Shown here: in pieces, positions 8,285 through 16,680 of the stretch
How positions within the stretch are numbered: the first letter of the stretch is position 1
Layout of the letters: each line of letters opens with the position of its first letter
NCBI GenBank assembly: GCA_009835735.1
Contig: VXWX01000018.1
Location: 1 to 42,471 of the forward strand
Source of the DNA: Acidimicrobiaceae bacterium
Lineage (GTDB): Bacteria; Actinomycetota; Acidimicrobiia; Acidimicrobiales; Aldehydirespiratoraceae
DNA length: 42,471 nt
Reading direction: 5' to 3'
Position numbers and translations under genes: made by a program
Notes under the pieces: generated by a model
What the model was told of the DNA's origin: nothing
What the model saw: only the letters and a program-made list of their open reading frames with translations
Database searches by the model: none

Positions 8285-9121
8285 TCATCCTGTCTCGAGT
8301 GTGTTGGCGCGCTCCGAGACATAGGGAATTTCCAGCAAGCGGCGCACCTCCGGCGACAGGTCGACGTCGGCTGCGTCGGACGGCTGGGGGTAGGCCCAGT
8401 CGGGCTGCTCGGCGCCGTCCTGCCGGTAGCGGCCGACGAAGGCCATGTGGCCGGGTGTGTACCGGTACAGCACGGCTCGGCGCTCGTGGTCCGCAGTCCA
8501 GGGCAGGGTGCCGTGGGTGAGGGCCTCGGTGAAGATGATGGCCGAGCCGGCCCGGTGCGGGACGTGGCGGAGCAGGGGCCTGCAGTCCTCGGGGTTCAGG
8601 AGTCCCTTCGGGCGCGGGAAGCCGCTCTTGTGGCTGCCGGGCACCACCACGAAGCCCCCGTCGTCGGAGCCGACATCGCACAACGCGTAGGAGACCACGG
8701 TCAGGCCGCAATGGATCACGCCGTCCGTGACGCGGTAGTAGCCGATCGGGTCCCAGGGAGTGCCACCGCCGTGCAGCTCCAGCGAGCCGCTTCCCTTGCG
8801 CATGAAGATGGCCTGGCCGTGGTCGTAGCGGTACCGCGGGCCGAGGATCTGCTGCAGGTATCCGGCAATGCGCTGGTGGGCCAGCAGGTCGAGGAGGGGC
8901 TTGCCCCAGCTGTGGGGCGGGCTGACGTGGAAGAAGAGATCGTCGAAGGTCTCATAATCGAGGGGAGCGTCATGGCCCCGAGGCTGGTTCCACAGGTCGC
9001 GGGAATCCAGCAAGTCGTTGATCTGTCGGACCTCGGCGGGCTTGAGCACATCCTCCACCACCAAGTAGCCCCGGAGGTCGAACAGGTAGCGCTCCTCCTC
9101 CGTCATACCGCCGATGGTCAC
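8285..9121 (-). CDS. PhyH-family dioxygenase-like protein lacking the HxD carboxylate (tandem copy 1)
   Basis: A 278-residue tandem paralogue of the gene at 7444-8277. The fold signature GGFVVVPGSHKSGF, distal H203 in EALTHGTLPW and the HERRAVLYRY arginines are present. The proximal site is ELHGGGTPWDP with H117, then Gly at 119, so the usual iron-binding Asp is missing, exactly as in the sister copy. Conservation of the LHGGGTPWDP block in two diverged copies argues for selection rather than decay. It starts with GTG (9121), 73 bases after the sulfatase stop, so it is probably part of the same transcript as the CE4-GH78 and sulfatase genes. Likely acts on the sugar, aglycone or substituent released by that operon; substrate unknown. 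Confidence 0.86.
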   Translation of the reverse strand: MTIGGMTEEERYLFDLRGYLVVEDVLKPAEVRQINDLLDSRDLWNQPRGHDAPLDYETFDDLFFHVSPPHSWGKPLLDLLAHQRIAGYLQQILGPRYRYDHGQAIFMRKGSGSLELHGGGTPWDPIGYYRVTDGVIHCGLTVVSYALCDVGSDDGGFVVVPGSHKSGFPRPKGLLNPEDCRPLLRHVPHRAGSAIIFTEALTHGTLPWTADHERRAVLYRYTPGHMAFVGRYRQDGAEQPDWAYPQPSDAADVDLSPEVRRLLEIPYVSERANTLETG

Positions 9122-9194
9122 AGGCTCCGACCCTACATCGGGCCGGCTCGCGTGTCCGTTGCCGGGGCCGACCCCTCAGTTCGAGACCCTGCGG

Positions 9195-10598
9195 TCATAG
9201 CACGGCCGAGCCCACCTCGAACGGGTCGTCGGTCAGGCGAGTCCACGCGGCCAGCAGGGCCCTGTGGTCCGCCAGGACGGATTCATGTCCGGCTGAGCCG
9301 GCCAGGTTGACCGTCTCCAGGGGGTCGGACTCCAGGTCGAACAGCATCTCGGCGTCGGCGCCGGCGCTGAAGGCCATGTACTTGTAGCGGCGGGTTCGCA
9401 GCATGCGGCCCTTGAGCTCCATCCTCAAGGCGCTGGGCTGAAGCTCGGCGACCACGAAGTCGCGGCCTGCCAGCGTGGGATCGTCGATCACGGGCCGCAG
9501 GGATTCGCCGGCCAGGCCGTCGGGCGCCGTCACCCCGGCGTAGTCACACAGCGTCGGAACGATGTCGACGCCGGAGGCGAGATGGGACCGGTCGAACCGT
9601 TGCGCCGGGATCTCCCCCGGCCACCGGAGCACGAGCGGCACGGTCACCGGCTCCTCGTAGAGCATCTGCTTGGTGGCCCAGCGATGGGCGGCCACGGCCT
9701 CGCCGTGGTCGCTGGTGAGCGCCACCAACGTGGAGTCCTGGACTCCGGCGTCGGAGATCGCGCTCAGCACGCGGCCGATCTGGACATCTACGAGGTCGAC
9801 CAGCCGGTCGTAGGCGTAGAGGTACCGTCGCCAGTGGCGCTCGTCCCAGCTGTCGGTCCAGCGAAGCTCGTTCCAGCCGAAGTCGGGTATCACCGCCTCC
9901 TGCTTGCGCATCCACCGCACGAACTCGGGTTCGTCCGCGACCGCGTCGAAGTTGTCCGGCAGATCGGGCAACTCGTCCAGCGGGCCGTCGGTGGGCGCCC
10001 GGGGCAGCAGATCGTGGTCGCGGTCGATGATCCAGAAGCAGATGTCGTGGGGGTTGTAGAGCGACACGGCCAGTAGGAAGGGCTCCAGCGGGGCTCCGGC
10101 CAGGTACCGCACGGCCGCGTCGGTGATGTCGGCGTCCATCGAAGTACCGAGGTCGCGGTACAGCTCCTGCTCGCCGACCGGACTGGAGTCGCCCGCGAGT
10201 ATCTGCTCTACCGACGGGTATGGCCGCCGTTGCCATTCGACGTTCTCGAATCCGGGTATGGCGTCGGGCTCAGTCGGGAACGACTCGGGCAGGTTCCACT
10301 TGCCGGCCCAGACGGTCTCGTAACCGGCGTCGGAGAAGATCTCCCCGAGGTTGGTGATGCCGTCGCGCACCGGCAGATCGTTCACGTCCACCCCCGCAGT
10401 GTGGGGCATCTGTCCTGTGACGATGCTGGCTCGGCCCGGGCTGCACAGCGGCGACGAGCAGTACGACTTCTCGAAGGCGACGCCGCCGGCGGCCAGCGTG
10501 TCCATGTGCGGCGTGCGGGTCCGTTGGTTGCCGTAGGCGCTGATGGTGGCCCGCGTCTGCTGGTCGGTGATGATCAGAACAACGTTGGGGCGGGTCAT
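9195..10598 (-). CDS. Sulfatase, formylglycine-dependent (family S1), cytoplasmic
   Basis: A 467-residue alkaline-phosphatase-fold sulfatase. It opens with RPNVVLIITDQQ (first metal-binding Asp). The catalytic signature is C52-S-P-G-R56 in SPLCSPGRASIVTGQ, the CxPxR form that is converted to formylglycine, and TSDHGEAVAAHRWATK carries the second metal site. DLESDPLETVNLA near the C-terminus is typical of carbohydrate sulfatases. No signal peptide is present, so it acts inside the cell on an imported substrate. The formylglycine-generating enzyme is not in the window. Its ATG overlaps the stop of the CE4-GH78 gene as ATGA, tying it to rhamnoside breakdown: probably removes sulfate from a rhamnose-containing sugar. 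The exact ester position is unknown. Confidence 0.92.
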   Translation of the reverse strand: MTRPNVVLIITDQQTRATISAYGNQRTRTPHMDTLAAGGVAFEKSYCSSPLCSPGRASIVTGQMPHTAGVDVNDLPVRDGITNLGEIFSDAGYETVWAGKWNLPESFPTEPDAIPGFENVEWQRRPYPSVEQILAGDSSPVGEQELYRDLGTSMDADITDAAVRYLAGAPLEPFLLAVSLYNPHDICFWIIDRDHDLLPRAPTDGPLDELPDLPDNFDAVADEPEFVRWMRKQEAVIPDFGWNELRWTDSWDERHWRRYLYAYDRLVDLVDVQIGRVLSAISDAGVQDSTLVALTSDHGEAVAAHRWATKQMLYEEPVTVPLVLRWPGEIPAQRFDRSHLASGVDIVPTLCDYAGVTAPDGLAGESLRPVIDDPTLAGRDFVVAELQPSALRMELKGRMLRTRRYKYMAFSAGADAEMLFDLESDPLETVNLAGSAGHESVLADHRALLAAWTRLTDDPFEVGSAVL

Positions 10599-13500
10599 AT
10601 GAGTGCGCCTTTCGTGAACGAGTAATCGCCGGAGCCCACTTCGAACACCACGGCGGAGGCTTCGTCTCTCGCTCCGTCGATGCCTGGGCGGCCCTGGGCC
10701 GGTCCGCCGCGGTTCCATACCCTGGCCCCTCCCTCGAAGATCGACGGGTTCGCCTCTCCGAGCTTGGGGATGTGGACGCGGGCACGGGTGTTGGGCGGGA
10801 CGGTCACGTCGATTTCGAAGGTGCCGTTGTCGCGCTGCCAGCTCGCGGCTATGGCGCCCCGCACTGTGCCGATCTCGGCCCGGGCGTGGGTGAGGCCGCC
10901 CACAACCTGGGGCTCGACCGAGAACGTGGCGTAGCCGGGGGCGCCGCGGCGGATGCCGGCCACTGTCTGGAAGAAGAACTTCTGGATGCTGCCGAACAGC
11001 TTCATGTTGTAGCTGAGCTGCGGGTTGGTCTCTCCCTCCCACGCCTCCCACAGCGTGGTAGCGCCCTTGGCGACCTGCTCGCCCCAGCTGGGGAAGGTCG
11101 TCTGCGTGGCGATCGTGTAGAACACGTCGGCCCGGCCGCCGGCCGGAAGCACCCGGGCTAGGGCGTCGGTGCCCAGCATCCCGGTGGACAGGTGCCCGTC
11201 GCAGTTGTCGAGCACGTCGGAGACGACGTTGGCCAGTACCCCGTCCTCGTAGCCGGCGGGCACGAGCCCCAGGGCCAGCGGAATGGCGTTCGAGCCCTGA
11301 CTGCCGGCGGCGTAGCTGGCCGTCTCGCTGTCGAAATACCGCTCGTTGAACGCGTCCCGGATGTCGGCGGCGAGCCGCGAGTACTTCTCGGCCCGGTGCT
11401 CATCGCCGAGCACGGCCGCGCCCCAGGCCAGGATCTGCACGTCGCGGCAGTAGAACGCCGTAGACGTGAGTCCGGCTGGGGTGCGCACCGGAGCGAAGGC
11501 CGACGTGCCGTCGGGCTGGGGCTCCATGTGGTCTCCGAGGCCGCCGGTGAGCAGGTGGCCGTCGGCGTGGCTGCTCAGGAAGCCCACCAGGTTCTCGATG
11601 CGGTGGTAGTGCCGCTCGAGGACCCGGGGATCCCCCGACTCGAGGTAGACGTCCCAGGCCACGATGGGGTAGGTGCTCTTCCACACCGGGTACCACAGGT
11701 AGCAGTCGTACGTCCGGCGCCAGTGCAGCGGCGAGATGACCGGCAGGTCGCCCGACGGCAGCTGCGAGTCGGCCAGATCGTCGAGCCACTTGCACCAGAA
11801 CAACACGTCGTCGAAGGTGAAACTGAAGTCACCGACGACCGGGTCGCCGAGCCAGCCGACCCGCTCGGACCGGTCGGCGGCGTCCTGCGGGTATCCCTGT
11901 AGCGAGCATGCGAACGTCCAGGTGACATTGCTGTGGATCTGGTCAAGCAGCGGATCCGAGCACTCGAAACCCTCGGTCTCGGCGACGCTCGTCCGAGCGT
12001 GGCGGGCTTCGATGCTCTCGATGGCGATGTGGTCCGTGTCCCAGGAGACCTCCGCGTAGCGGAACCCGTGCAGCGTGAAGCGGGGCTCCCAGGTCTCGGA
12101 CTCCCGGCCTGCCAGCACGTAGGCGTCGGTCTGGCGGGCCCGGTGGTCGTAGTCCTCGCCGTGGTCCTCGAAGCCCTGCTCGCCCCGGGCAACGGCCTCC
12201 TCATGGAACTCGACGTCGTCGGCGTAGGAGTACATGTTGGAGCGGTCGTCAAGGCTCCCGTCGGGGTGAATGCCGTGACCGTGGCGGATCGTCACCCGGG
12301 CCCCGGCAGGTCCGCTCACCGTCAACCGCGTCCATCCGCTCATGTTCTGGCCGAAGTCGTAGATGGTTGCGTTCTCGCCGGCTGCGAAGGACCGTGTGGG
12401 AGCAATCGTACGGACGACCCTGATGGGCGCCAGCGGTTGGGCTTGCAGCCGACCCGACGGCGCCGCCGCCGCCTCGGCCGGCTGCCAGGAGTGGTCATCG
12501 AAGCCGGGCTCGCACCAGCCGGGCTGCTCCAAGCTGGCGTCGTAGGTCTCGCCGTGGCAGTAGTCGTTGTAGGTGATCGGCCCGGCGGAGGTCCGCCAGG
12601 AGGCGTCGCTGACCAGACGGACAGTCTCGCCCCCGTCGAACTCGACCTCGAGCTGCAGACGGGCCACGGGCCGGTCTCCGTAGGGCTCGCGGTGGCTGGG
12701 AGAGGGCGGCACGTCGTCCTCGGCGCTGAACCAGCCGTGGCCGAGCATCAATCCGACCGCGTTCGGGCCGGCCCGCAGGTGCCGGGTCACGTCGTAGGTT
12801 GCATAGAGAACCCGCGAGCCCAGCTCGACCGGCTGGTCGTTGTGGTAGTAGGTGATGGCCGGGTCGAGCACCCGGTCGCCGATCCTCTGCCCGTTGATGT
12901 ACAGCTCGTAGTAGCCCAGCCCCGATACGTAGCACCTGGCCCTGATAGGGCGGTCGCTTAGCGTGGTCTCGGTGCGGAGCAGGGGAGCGGAGACTTCCGG
13001 CGCAGCCGAGATCCACGATGCTCCCCAGTCGGTGGGTTCCAGCAAGCCCATCTCGAAGGCCGCGGGCGGGCTGTCCGTTCCCGGGCGGCCGTCACGGTCC
13101 CAGGTCTGCACCTTCCACCAGCACTGCTCGCCGCTGCGCAGCGGCGCCCCCGTGTAGGCGATCCCGTTGTTGGCGTCGGAGGCGACCTTGCCCGAGTCCC
13201 ACTTGTCGCCTACTTCGGCGTCGAGGCCCGCCCGGCTGGAGCTCACCAGCACCCGGTAGGCCGACTGGTACTGATCACGGTCGACGGTCCGGTAGGCGGT
13301 CTGGCTCTGGGACCGGTCGGTGGCCTGGATCCGCCAACTGAATCGGGGCGAGCGCTCGTCGAGGCCGAGCGGGTCCACCCGGTACTCGCACTTGAGGTCA
13401 ATCGCCGCGAACCGCGCGCGGCGACTGATGGCCTCGTAGGGGTCGGCGCCGGCCCAGGCCGGGTCCACGTAGTCCGCCAGGTCGCGGCAGGCGATCACGG

Positions 13501-14188
13501 TGCAGCCGGCGTCGGCCAGGTACTGCATGTAGGTCGTGAAGGCGTCCAGCTCCGTGCTGACCCAGTGGTAGCGCCGCAGGGGAACTCCGTGGAAGCAGAT
13601 GGACGCGATCCTGCCGTCCCGGGCTTGGTCGACGGCCCATGCGAGGTCGTCGAGGGTCCATTCGGGGCCGGCGTAGCCGGTGGTCGGTATCAGCAGCGGA
13701 TGGTCGGCACGGGGGTCGTAGGCGGGGCCCCTCGCCCCCCGGCCGGTGTCGGAGTACTCGGGGTACACGCCCCGGCGGGCAAAGTCGAACCCCTCGGAGG
13801 CGACTACCCGGACCACCTGGGGACTGTGATGGAACCCTGGATAGCAGAACGAAGTCGGGGCAGGAATCCCGTGCTCGATGCAGCACCCCTGGATGTGGGC
13901 GATCTCGGCCCTTAGCTCTTCTGAAGTGAGCAGCGTGGTGTCGAGGTGGCTCCTGGTGTGGTTGCCGATCTCGAACCCCAGATCGTGCAGTTGCCGGATC
14001 TGCTCCCAGTTCATGAACTCGCCCGGCTTGCCCTCGGCGAATCCGAGCCCCTCGCTGACGAAGAACGTGGCCCCGAATCCGTGCTGGAGCAGCAGGGGGG
14101 CGACGTTGGCCAGATCCGAGTGGTTGGCGTCGTCGAAGGTCAGCAGCACCAGGCCGTCGGGAACAGGCAGCAGGGTGCGGTCGGTCAT
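10595..14188 (-). CDS. CE4 polysaccharide deacetylase fused to GH78 alpha-L-rhamnosidase
   Basis: A single 1197-residue reading frame with two catalytic modules. Residues ~1-250 are a CE4/NodB deacetylase: LLTFDDANHSD (D19/D20), GNHTRSHLD (H77, H81), SFCYPGFHHS and ICFHGVP give the metal triad and the later motifs. From ~259 a GH78 rhamnosidase begins with the typical CEYRVDPLGLDERSPRFSWR, an N-terminal beta domain (GLGYYELYINGQRIGD), then the (alpha/alpha)6 barrel with DAADRSERVGWLGD (~770, general acid region) and GATTLWEAWEGETNP (~1046, general base Glu region). No signal peptide is seen, so both activities are cytoplasmic. The leftward stop overlaps the sulfatase start. It probably removes acyl groups and then terminal alpha-L-rhamnose from an imported glycan. 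A frameshift-free fusion of these families is unusual. Confidence 0.93.
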   Translation of the reverse strand: MTDRTLLPVPDGLVLLTFDDANHSDLANVAPLLLQHGFGATFFVSEGLGFAEGKPGEFMNWEQIRQLHDLGFEIGNHTRSHLDTTLLTSEELRAEIAHIQGCCIEHGIPAPTSFCYPGFHHSPQVVRVVASEGFDFARRGVYPEYSDTGRGARGPAYDPRADHPLLIPTTGYAGPEWTLDDLAWAVDQARDGRIASICFHGVPLRRYHWVSTELDAFTTYMQYLADAGCTVIACRDLADYVDPAWAGADPYEAISRRARFAAIDLKCEYRVDPLGLDERSPRFSWRIQATDRSQSQTAYRTVDRDQYQSAYRVLVSSSRAGLDAEVGDKWDSGKVASDANNGIAYTGAPLRSGEQCWWKVQTWDRDGRPGTDSPPAAFEMGLLEPTDWGASWISAAPEVSAPLLRTETTLSDRPIRARCYVSGLGYYELYINGQRIGDRVLDPAITYYHNDQPVELGSRVLYATYDVTRHLRAGPNAVGLMLGHGWFSAEDDVPPSPSHREPYGDRPVARLQLEVEFDGGETVRLVSDASWRTSAGPITYNDYCHGETYDASLEQPGWCEPGFDDHSWQPAEAAAAPSGRLQAQPLAPIRVVRTIAPTRSFAAGENATIYDFGQNMSGWTRLTVSGPAGARVTIRHGHGIHPDGSLDDRSNMYSYADDVEFHEEAVARGEQGFEDHGEDYDHRARQTDAYVLAGRESETWEPRFTLHGFRYAEVSWDTDHIAIESIEARHARTSVAETEGFECSDPLLDQIHSNVTWTFACSLQGYPQDAADRSERVGWLGDPVVGDFSFTFDDVLFWCKWLDDLADSQLPSGDLPVISPLHWRRTYDCYLWYPVWKSTYPIVAWDVYLESGDPRVLERHYHRIENLVGFLSSHADGHLLTGGLGDHMEPQPDGTSAFAPVRTPAGLTSTAFYCRDVQILAWGAAVLGDEHRAEKYSRLAADIRDAFNERYFDSETASYAAGSQGSNAIPLALGLVPAGYEDGVLANVVSDVLDNCDGHLSTGMLGTDALARVLPAGGRADVFYTIATQTTFPSWGEQVAKGATTLWEAWEGETNPQLSYNMKLFGSIQKFFFQTVAGIRRGAPGYATFSVEPQVVGGLTHARAEIGTVRGAIAASWQRDNGTFEIDVTVPPNTRARVHIPKLGEANPSIFEGGARVWNRGGPAQGRPGIDGARDEASAVVFEVGSGDYSFTKGALI

Positions 14189-14286
14189 CGGCTGTGCTGG
14201 TCCATTCTCATGGCGCGCGTGGCGCGCTGGTGACCATAGGGCGAACCTAATTTAGAATCGGCGTGACCGAGAGGACGGAGCGAGTT
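14189..14286. promoter_or_regulatory. Divergent promoter/operator region of the sulfatase-rhamnosidase operons
   Basis: The divergent CE4-GH78 and sulfatase genes are separated here. On the + strand GTGACC (14230-14235) and TAGAAT (14253-14258), spaced by 17 bases, look like a sigma70-type -35/-10 pair. The expected transcription start is near 14265, which would exclude the GTG at 14263 and favour the GTG at 14287. An A+T-rich near-palindrome, CTAATTTAG (14247-14255), overlaps the -10 and could be an operator. The octamer TGGCGCGC is directly repeated at 14211 and 14220. These are predictions by eye only; no leftward promoter was convincing. Confidence 0.45.
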
Positions 14287-15732
14287 GTGAACGGTGAACG
14301 CCCGAACATCCTCTTCCTGCTGACCGACAACCAGCACTGGACCTCGATGGGTGCGGCCGGTAACGACATCATCTCCACGCCGCACATGGACGACCTGGCC
14401 GCCCGGGGCGTCATGTTTGAGAACTCCTTCGTCACCACCCCGATATGCGGGGCGAGCCGGGCCAGCTTCCTCACCGGTCTGTACCGGCGCAGCCACCAGT
14501 TCGACTTCCGTACCCCGCCCTTCAAGGCCTCGCTCGGTCCGATGACCTACCCGGCGTTGCTGAAGGCCTCCGGCTACCGGACCGGCTTCATCGGCAAGTT
14601 CGGGATTGAGAGCGACGGCTACATGAACGTCGAGGACGAGGAGGCCGTCCTGGACGCGATGTTCGACCACTTCGACGACTTCGAGCACTGGGGGCCCGAC
14701 TACTACTTCGAGCGCCAGCCCGACGGCAGCCTGCGCCACTTGACCGACGTGACGGGCGACAAGATCGTGGATTTCCTGCGTCACTGGCACCTCACCGACG
14801 CCGGGCGCCCGTTCTGCCTGTCGGTCAGCTTCAACGCCCCCCACTGCCAGGACGACCACCCCCAGCAGTACATCTGGCCCGACAGCGTTGACCACCTCTA
14901 CCACGACGACGTGATCCCCGTGCCTCCCACGGCCGATCCCGCCTTCATCGAGACGCAGCCCGACTTCATCAAGAACAGCGAGAACCGGGAGCGCTGGCTG
15001 AGGAGGTTCGGCACCCCGGGACTGTTCCAGGAGAACATGAAGGGCTACTACCGGATGGTCAGCGGCGTGGATGTCGTACTGGGCCGGGTCCTGGACGAAC
15101 TTGAGACGCTCGGAGCAGGCGGGTCTACCGTCGTGATCTTCACCAGCGACAACGGCATGTTCTTCGGCGAGCGGGGCCTGAGCGACTGCTGGCTGCTGTA
15201 CGAGGACTCCATCCGGGTGCCCTTGGTGGTGATGGACCCCCGCTTCGACGAGTTGCGCCAGGGCGCCCGCGTCGGCGAGATGGCGCTCAACATCGACATA
15301 TCGCCCACCATCATCGAGCTGGCCGGGCTCCCCGTCCCTGAGGCGGTGCAGGGCCGGAGTCTGCTCCCGGTGCTCGGCGGCGGGCCTGCCGGTTGGAGGC
15401 AGGACTTCTACTGCGAGCATCTGTTCGAACACCCGCTCATTCCCAAGAGTGAGGGGTTGCGCACCACCCGCTGGAAGTACATCAAGTACGTGGAGCTCCC
15501 GGCCTCCGACGAGGAGCAGCGCCGCGAGGGCGACGCGGTGAAGGGCGGCATAGGCAGGCGGGTCCGCGGCGGCAACCGCTACGAGGAGCTCTACGACCTC
15601 GAGAACGATCCGCTCGAAGCCGACAACGTGATCGACGACCCCCGCTGCCAGGACACGCTGGATCGGCTCGTGCAGCGCTTCGAGGAACTGCGCGACGAAG
15701 CCGCGTCGGCCCGGCCGGACACCACCGACTGA
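14287..15732 (+). CDS. Sulfatase, formylglycine-dependent (family S1)
   Basis: A 481-residue sulfatase, only distantly similar to the one at 9195-10598. It has RPNILFLLTDNQHW at the N-terminus, the modification motif C-G-A-S-R (Cys 54 from this start; CxAxR form), IFTSDNGMFFGERGLSD and a typical choline/iduronate-sulfatase-like tail (RYEELYDLENDPLEADN). It has no signal peptide, so it acts in the cytoplasm. The GTG at 14287 is preferred because GGAG lies 6 bases upstream (14277-14280) and a promoter seems to start transcription near 14265; GTG at 14263 would add 8 residues. First gene of a four-gene rightward operon with a deacetylase, dehydratase and DapA-like protein. Two sulfatases with different active-site variants suggest two sulfate positions or two substrates. 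Confidence 0.92.
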   Translation: MNGERPNILFLLTDNQHWTSMGAAGNDIISTPHMDDLAARGVMFENSFVTTPICGASRASFLTGLYRRSHQFDFRTPPFKASLGPMTYPALLKASGYRTGFIGKFGIESDGYMNVEDEEAVLDAMFDHFDDFEHWGPDYYFERQPDGSLRHLTDVTGDKIVDFLRHWHLTDAGRPFCLSVSFNAPHCQDDHPQQYIWPDSVDHLYHDDVIPVPPTADPAFIETQPDFIKNSENRERWLRRFGTPGLFQENMKGYYRMVSGVDVVLGRVLDELETLGAGGSTVVIFTSDNGMFFGERGLSDCWLLYEDSIRVPLVVMDPRFDELRQGARVGEMALNIDISPTIIELAGLPVPEAVQGRSLLPVLGGGPAGWRQDFYCEHLFEHPLIPKSEGLRTTRWKYIKYVELPASDEEQRREGDAVKGGIGRRVRGGNRYEELYDLENDPLEADNVIDDPRCQDTLDRLVQRFEELRDEAASARPDTTD

Positions 15733-15743
15733 GAGGAGGGGCC

Positions 15744-16664
15744 ATGTCTGCCTATGTCGCGGGATACGACGTCGAGGCGGTGTACGCCTGGTGGGATTCG
15801 GAGCACACCGAGCACACCGGCGACAACTACGATGACGTCGTCAGCTACGAAGGCGATCGGCTGACCGAGTGCCTGGCCGGGGTCCGGGCCGTGGCCGAGG
15901 TCCACCTGGAGCGGGACGCACCGGCCACCTTCTTCATCGTGGCCCGGCTGCTCGACGCGGCCCGATCGGAGCTCGTCGAGATCCTCGACCATCCCATATT
16001 CGACATCGCCAGCCACTCCTACACCCATCCCGACATCAAGGCCTACCTGCACGACGGCCACCGGCTGCGCTACGAGATCGTGGACTCGAAGGCGGCCATC
16101 GAGGACGCCTTCGGGCGGGAGGTCGTCGGCTTCACCACACCGGGCGGCTACGAGGACGGCTACATCGGCGTGCCCAAGGTTCTGGAGATCTTCCAGGAAG
16201 CCGGCTACCGGTACCTGCGCAGCGTCGGTTGCGGACCTCACTACTCCATGCCGGCACCGCTGCACCAGCCCTTCTGGTACGACGCCGAGGGCTGCGCCGA
16301 CCTGTTGGAGATCCCCACCCACGCCTGGCACGACAACGTCCTCACCGGCCAGCACGGCCTGGTGTCATGGCCGCCGATACTGCCGTGGGACTACCCCACG
16401 GAGATGCCGACCGACGCCCAGGGCGTGTACGAGGCTTACGCGCCGGGCATCGAGCACACCGCCCGGGCCGGACTCGTCGCCTACGTTCCCACCTTCCACC
16501 CGTGGTCGATCTACCGCGTCGACAAGCGGGCCAGCCATATCGGCATGCTGCTCGACCACGCCGCTGGGGTCCTCGACATCCGCTCGTGCGGGCAGCTCTA
16601 CGAGCAGGTCCGAGTCGTCCCGGAACTGGCTGCAGCCCGCCCGAAGCTCGCTCTCGCGGGCTGA
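15744..16664 (+). CDS. Polysaccharide deacetylase (CE4/NodB family)
   Basis: A 306-residue stand-alone CE4 protein. GYDVEAVYAW provides the first motif Asp, then APATFFIVARLLD, IASHSYTHPDI (two metal His), FTTPGGYEDGYIG and EIPTHAWHDN, with YVPTFHPW as the final His motif. The DVE first motif and long middle loops place it nearer the PuuE/allantoinase-like and PgdA-like branch than chitin deacetylases. No signal peptide. An excellent GAGAGGAGG site precedes the ATG, 12 bases after the sulfatase stop. It most likely removes an acetyl or related acyl group from the same imported glycan. It is not a close relative of the CE4 domain fused to GH78, so the operons carry two different deacylases. 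Confidence 0.88.
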   Translation: MSAYVAGYDVEAVYAWWDSEHTEHTGDNYDDVVSYEGDRLTECLAGVRAVAEVHLERDAPATFFIVARLLDAARSELVEILDHPIFDIASHSYTHPDIKAYLHDGHRLRYEIVDSKAAIEDAFGREVVGFTTPGGYEDGYIGVPKVLEIFQEAGYRYLRSVGCGPHYSMPAPLHQPFWYDAEGCADLLEIPTHAWHDNVLTGQHGLVSWPPILPWDYPTEMPTDAQGVYEAYAPGIEHTARAGLVAYVPTFHPWSIYRVDKRASHIGMLLDHAAGVLDIRSCGQLYEQVRVVPELAAARPKLALAG

Positions 16665-16680
16665 GAGGAGATCCATCGCG

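Noticed and set aside
7444..9121. Recent transposition as cause of the tandem PhyH pair
   Set aside because: No terminal inverted repeats or transposase; a simple tandem duplication explains it.
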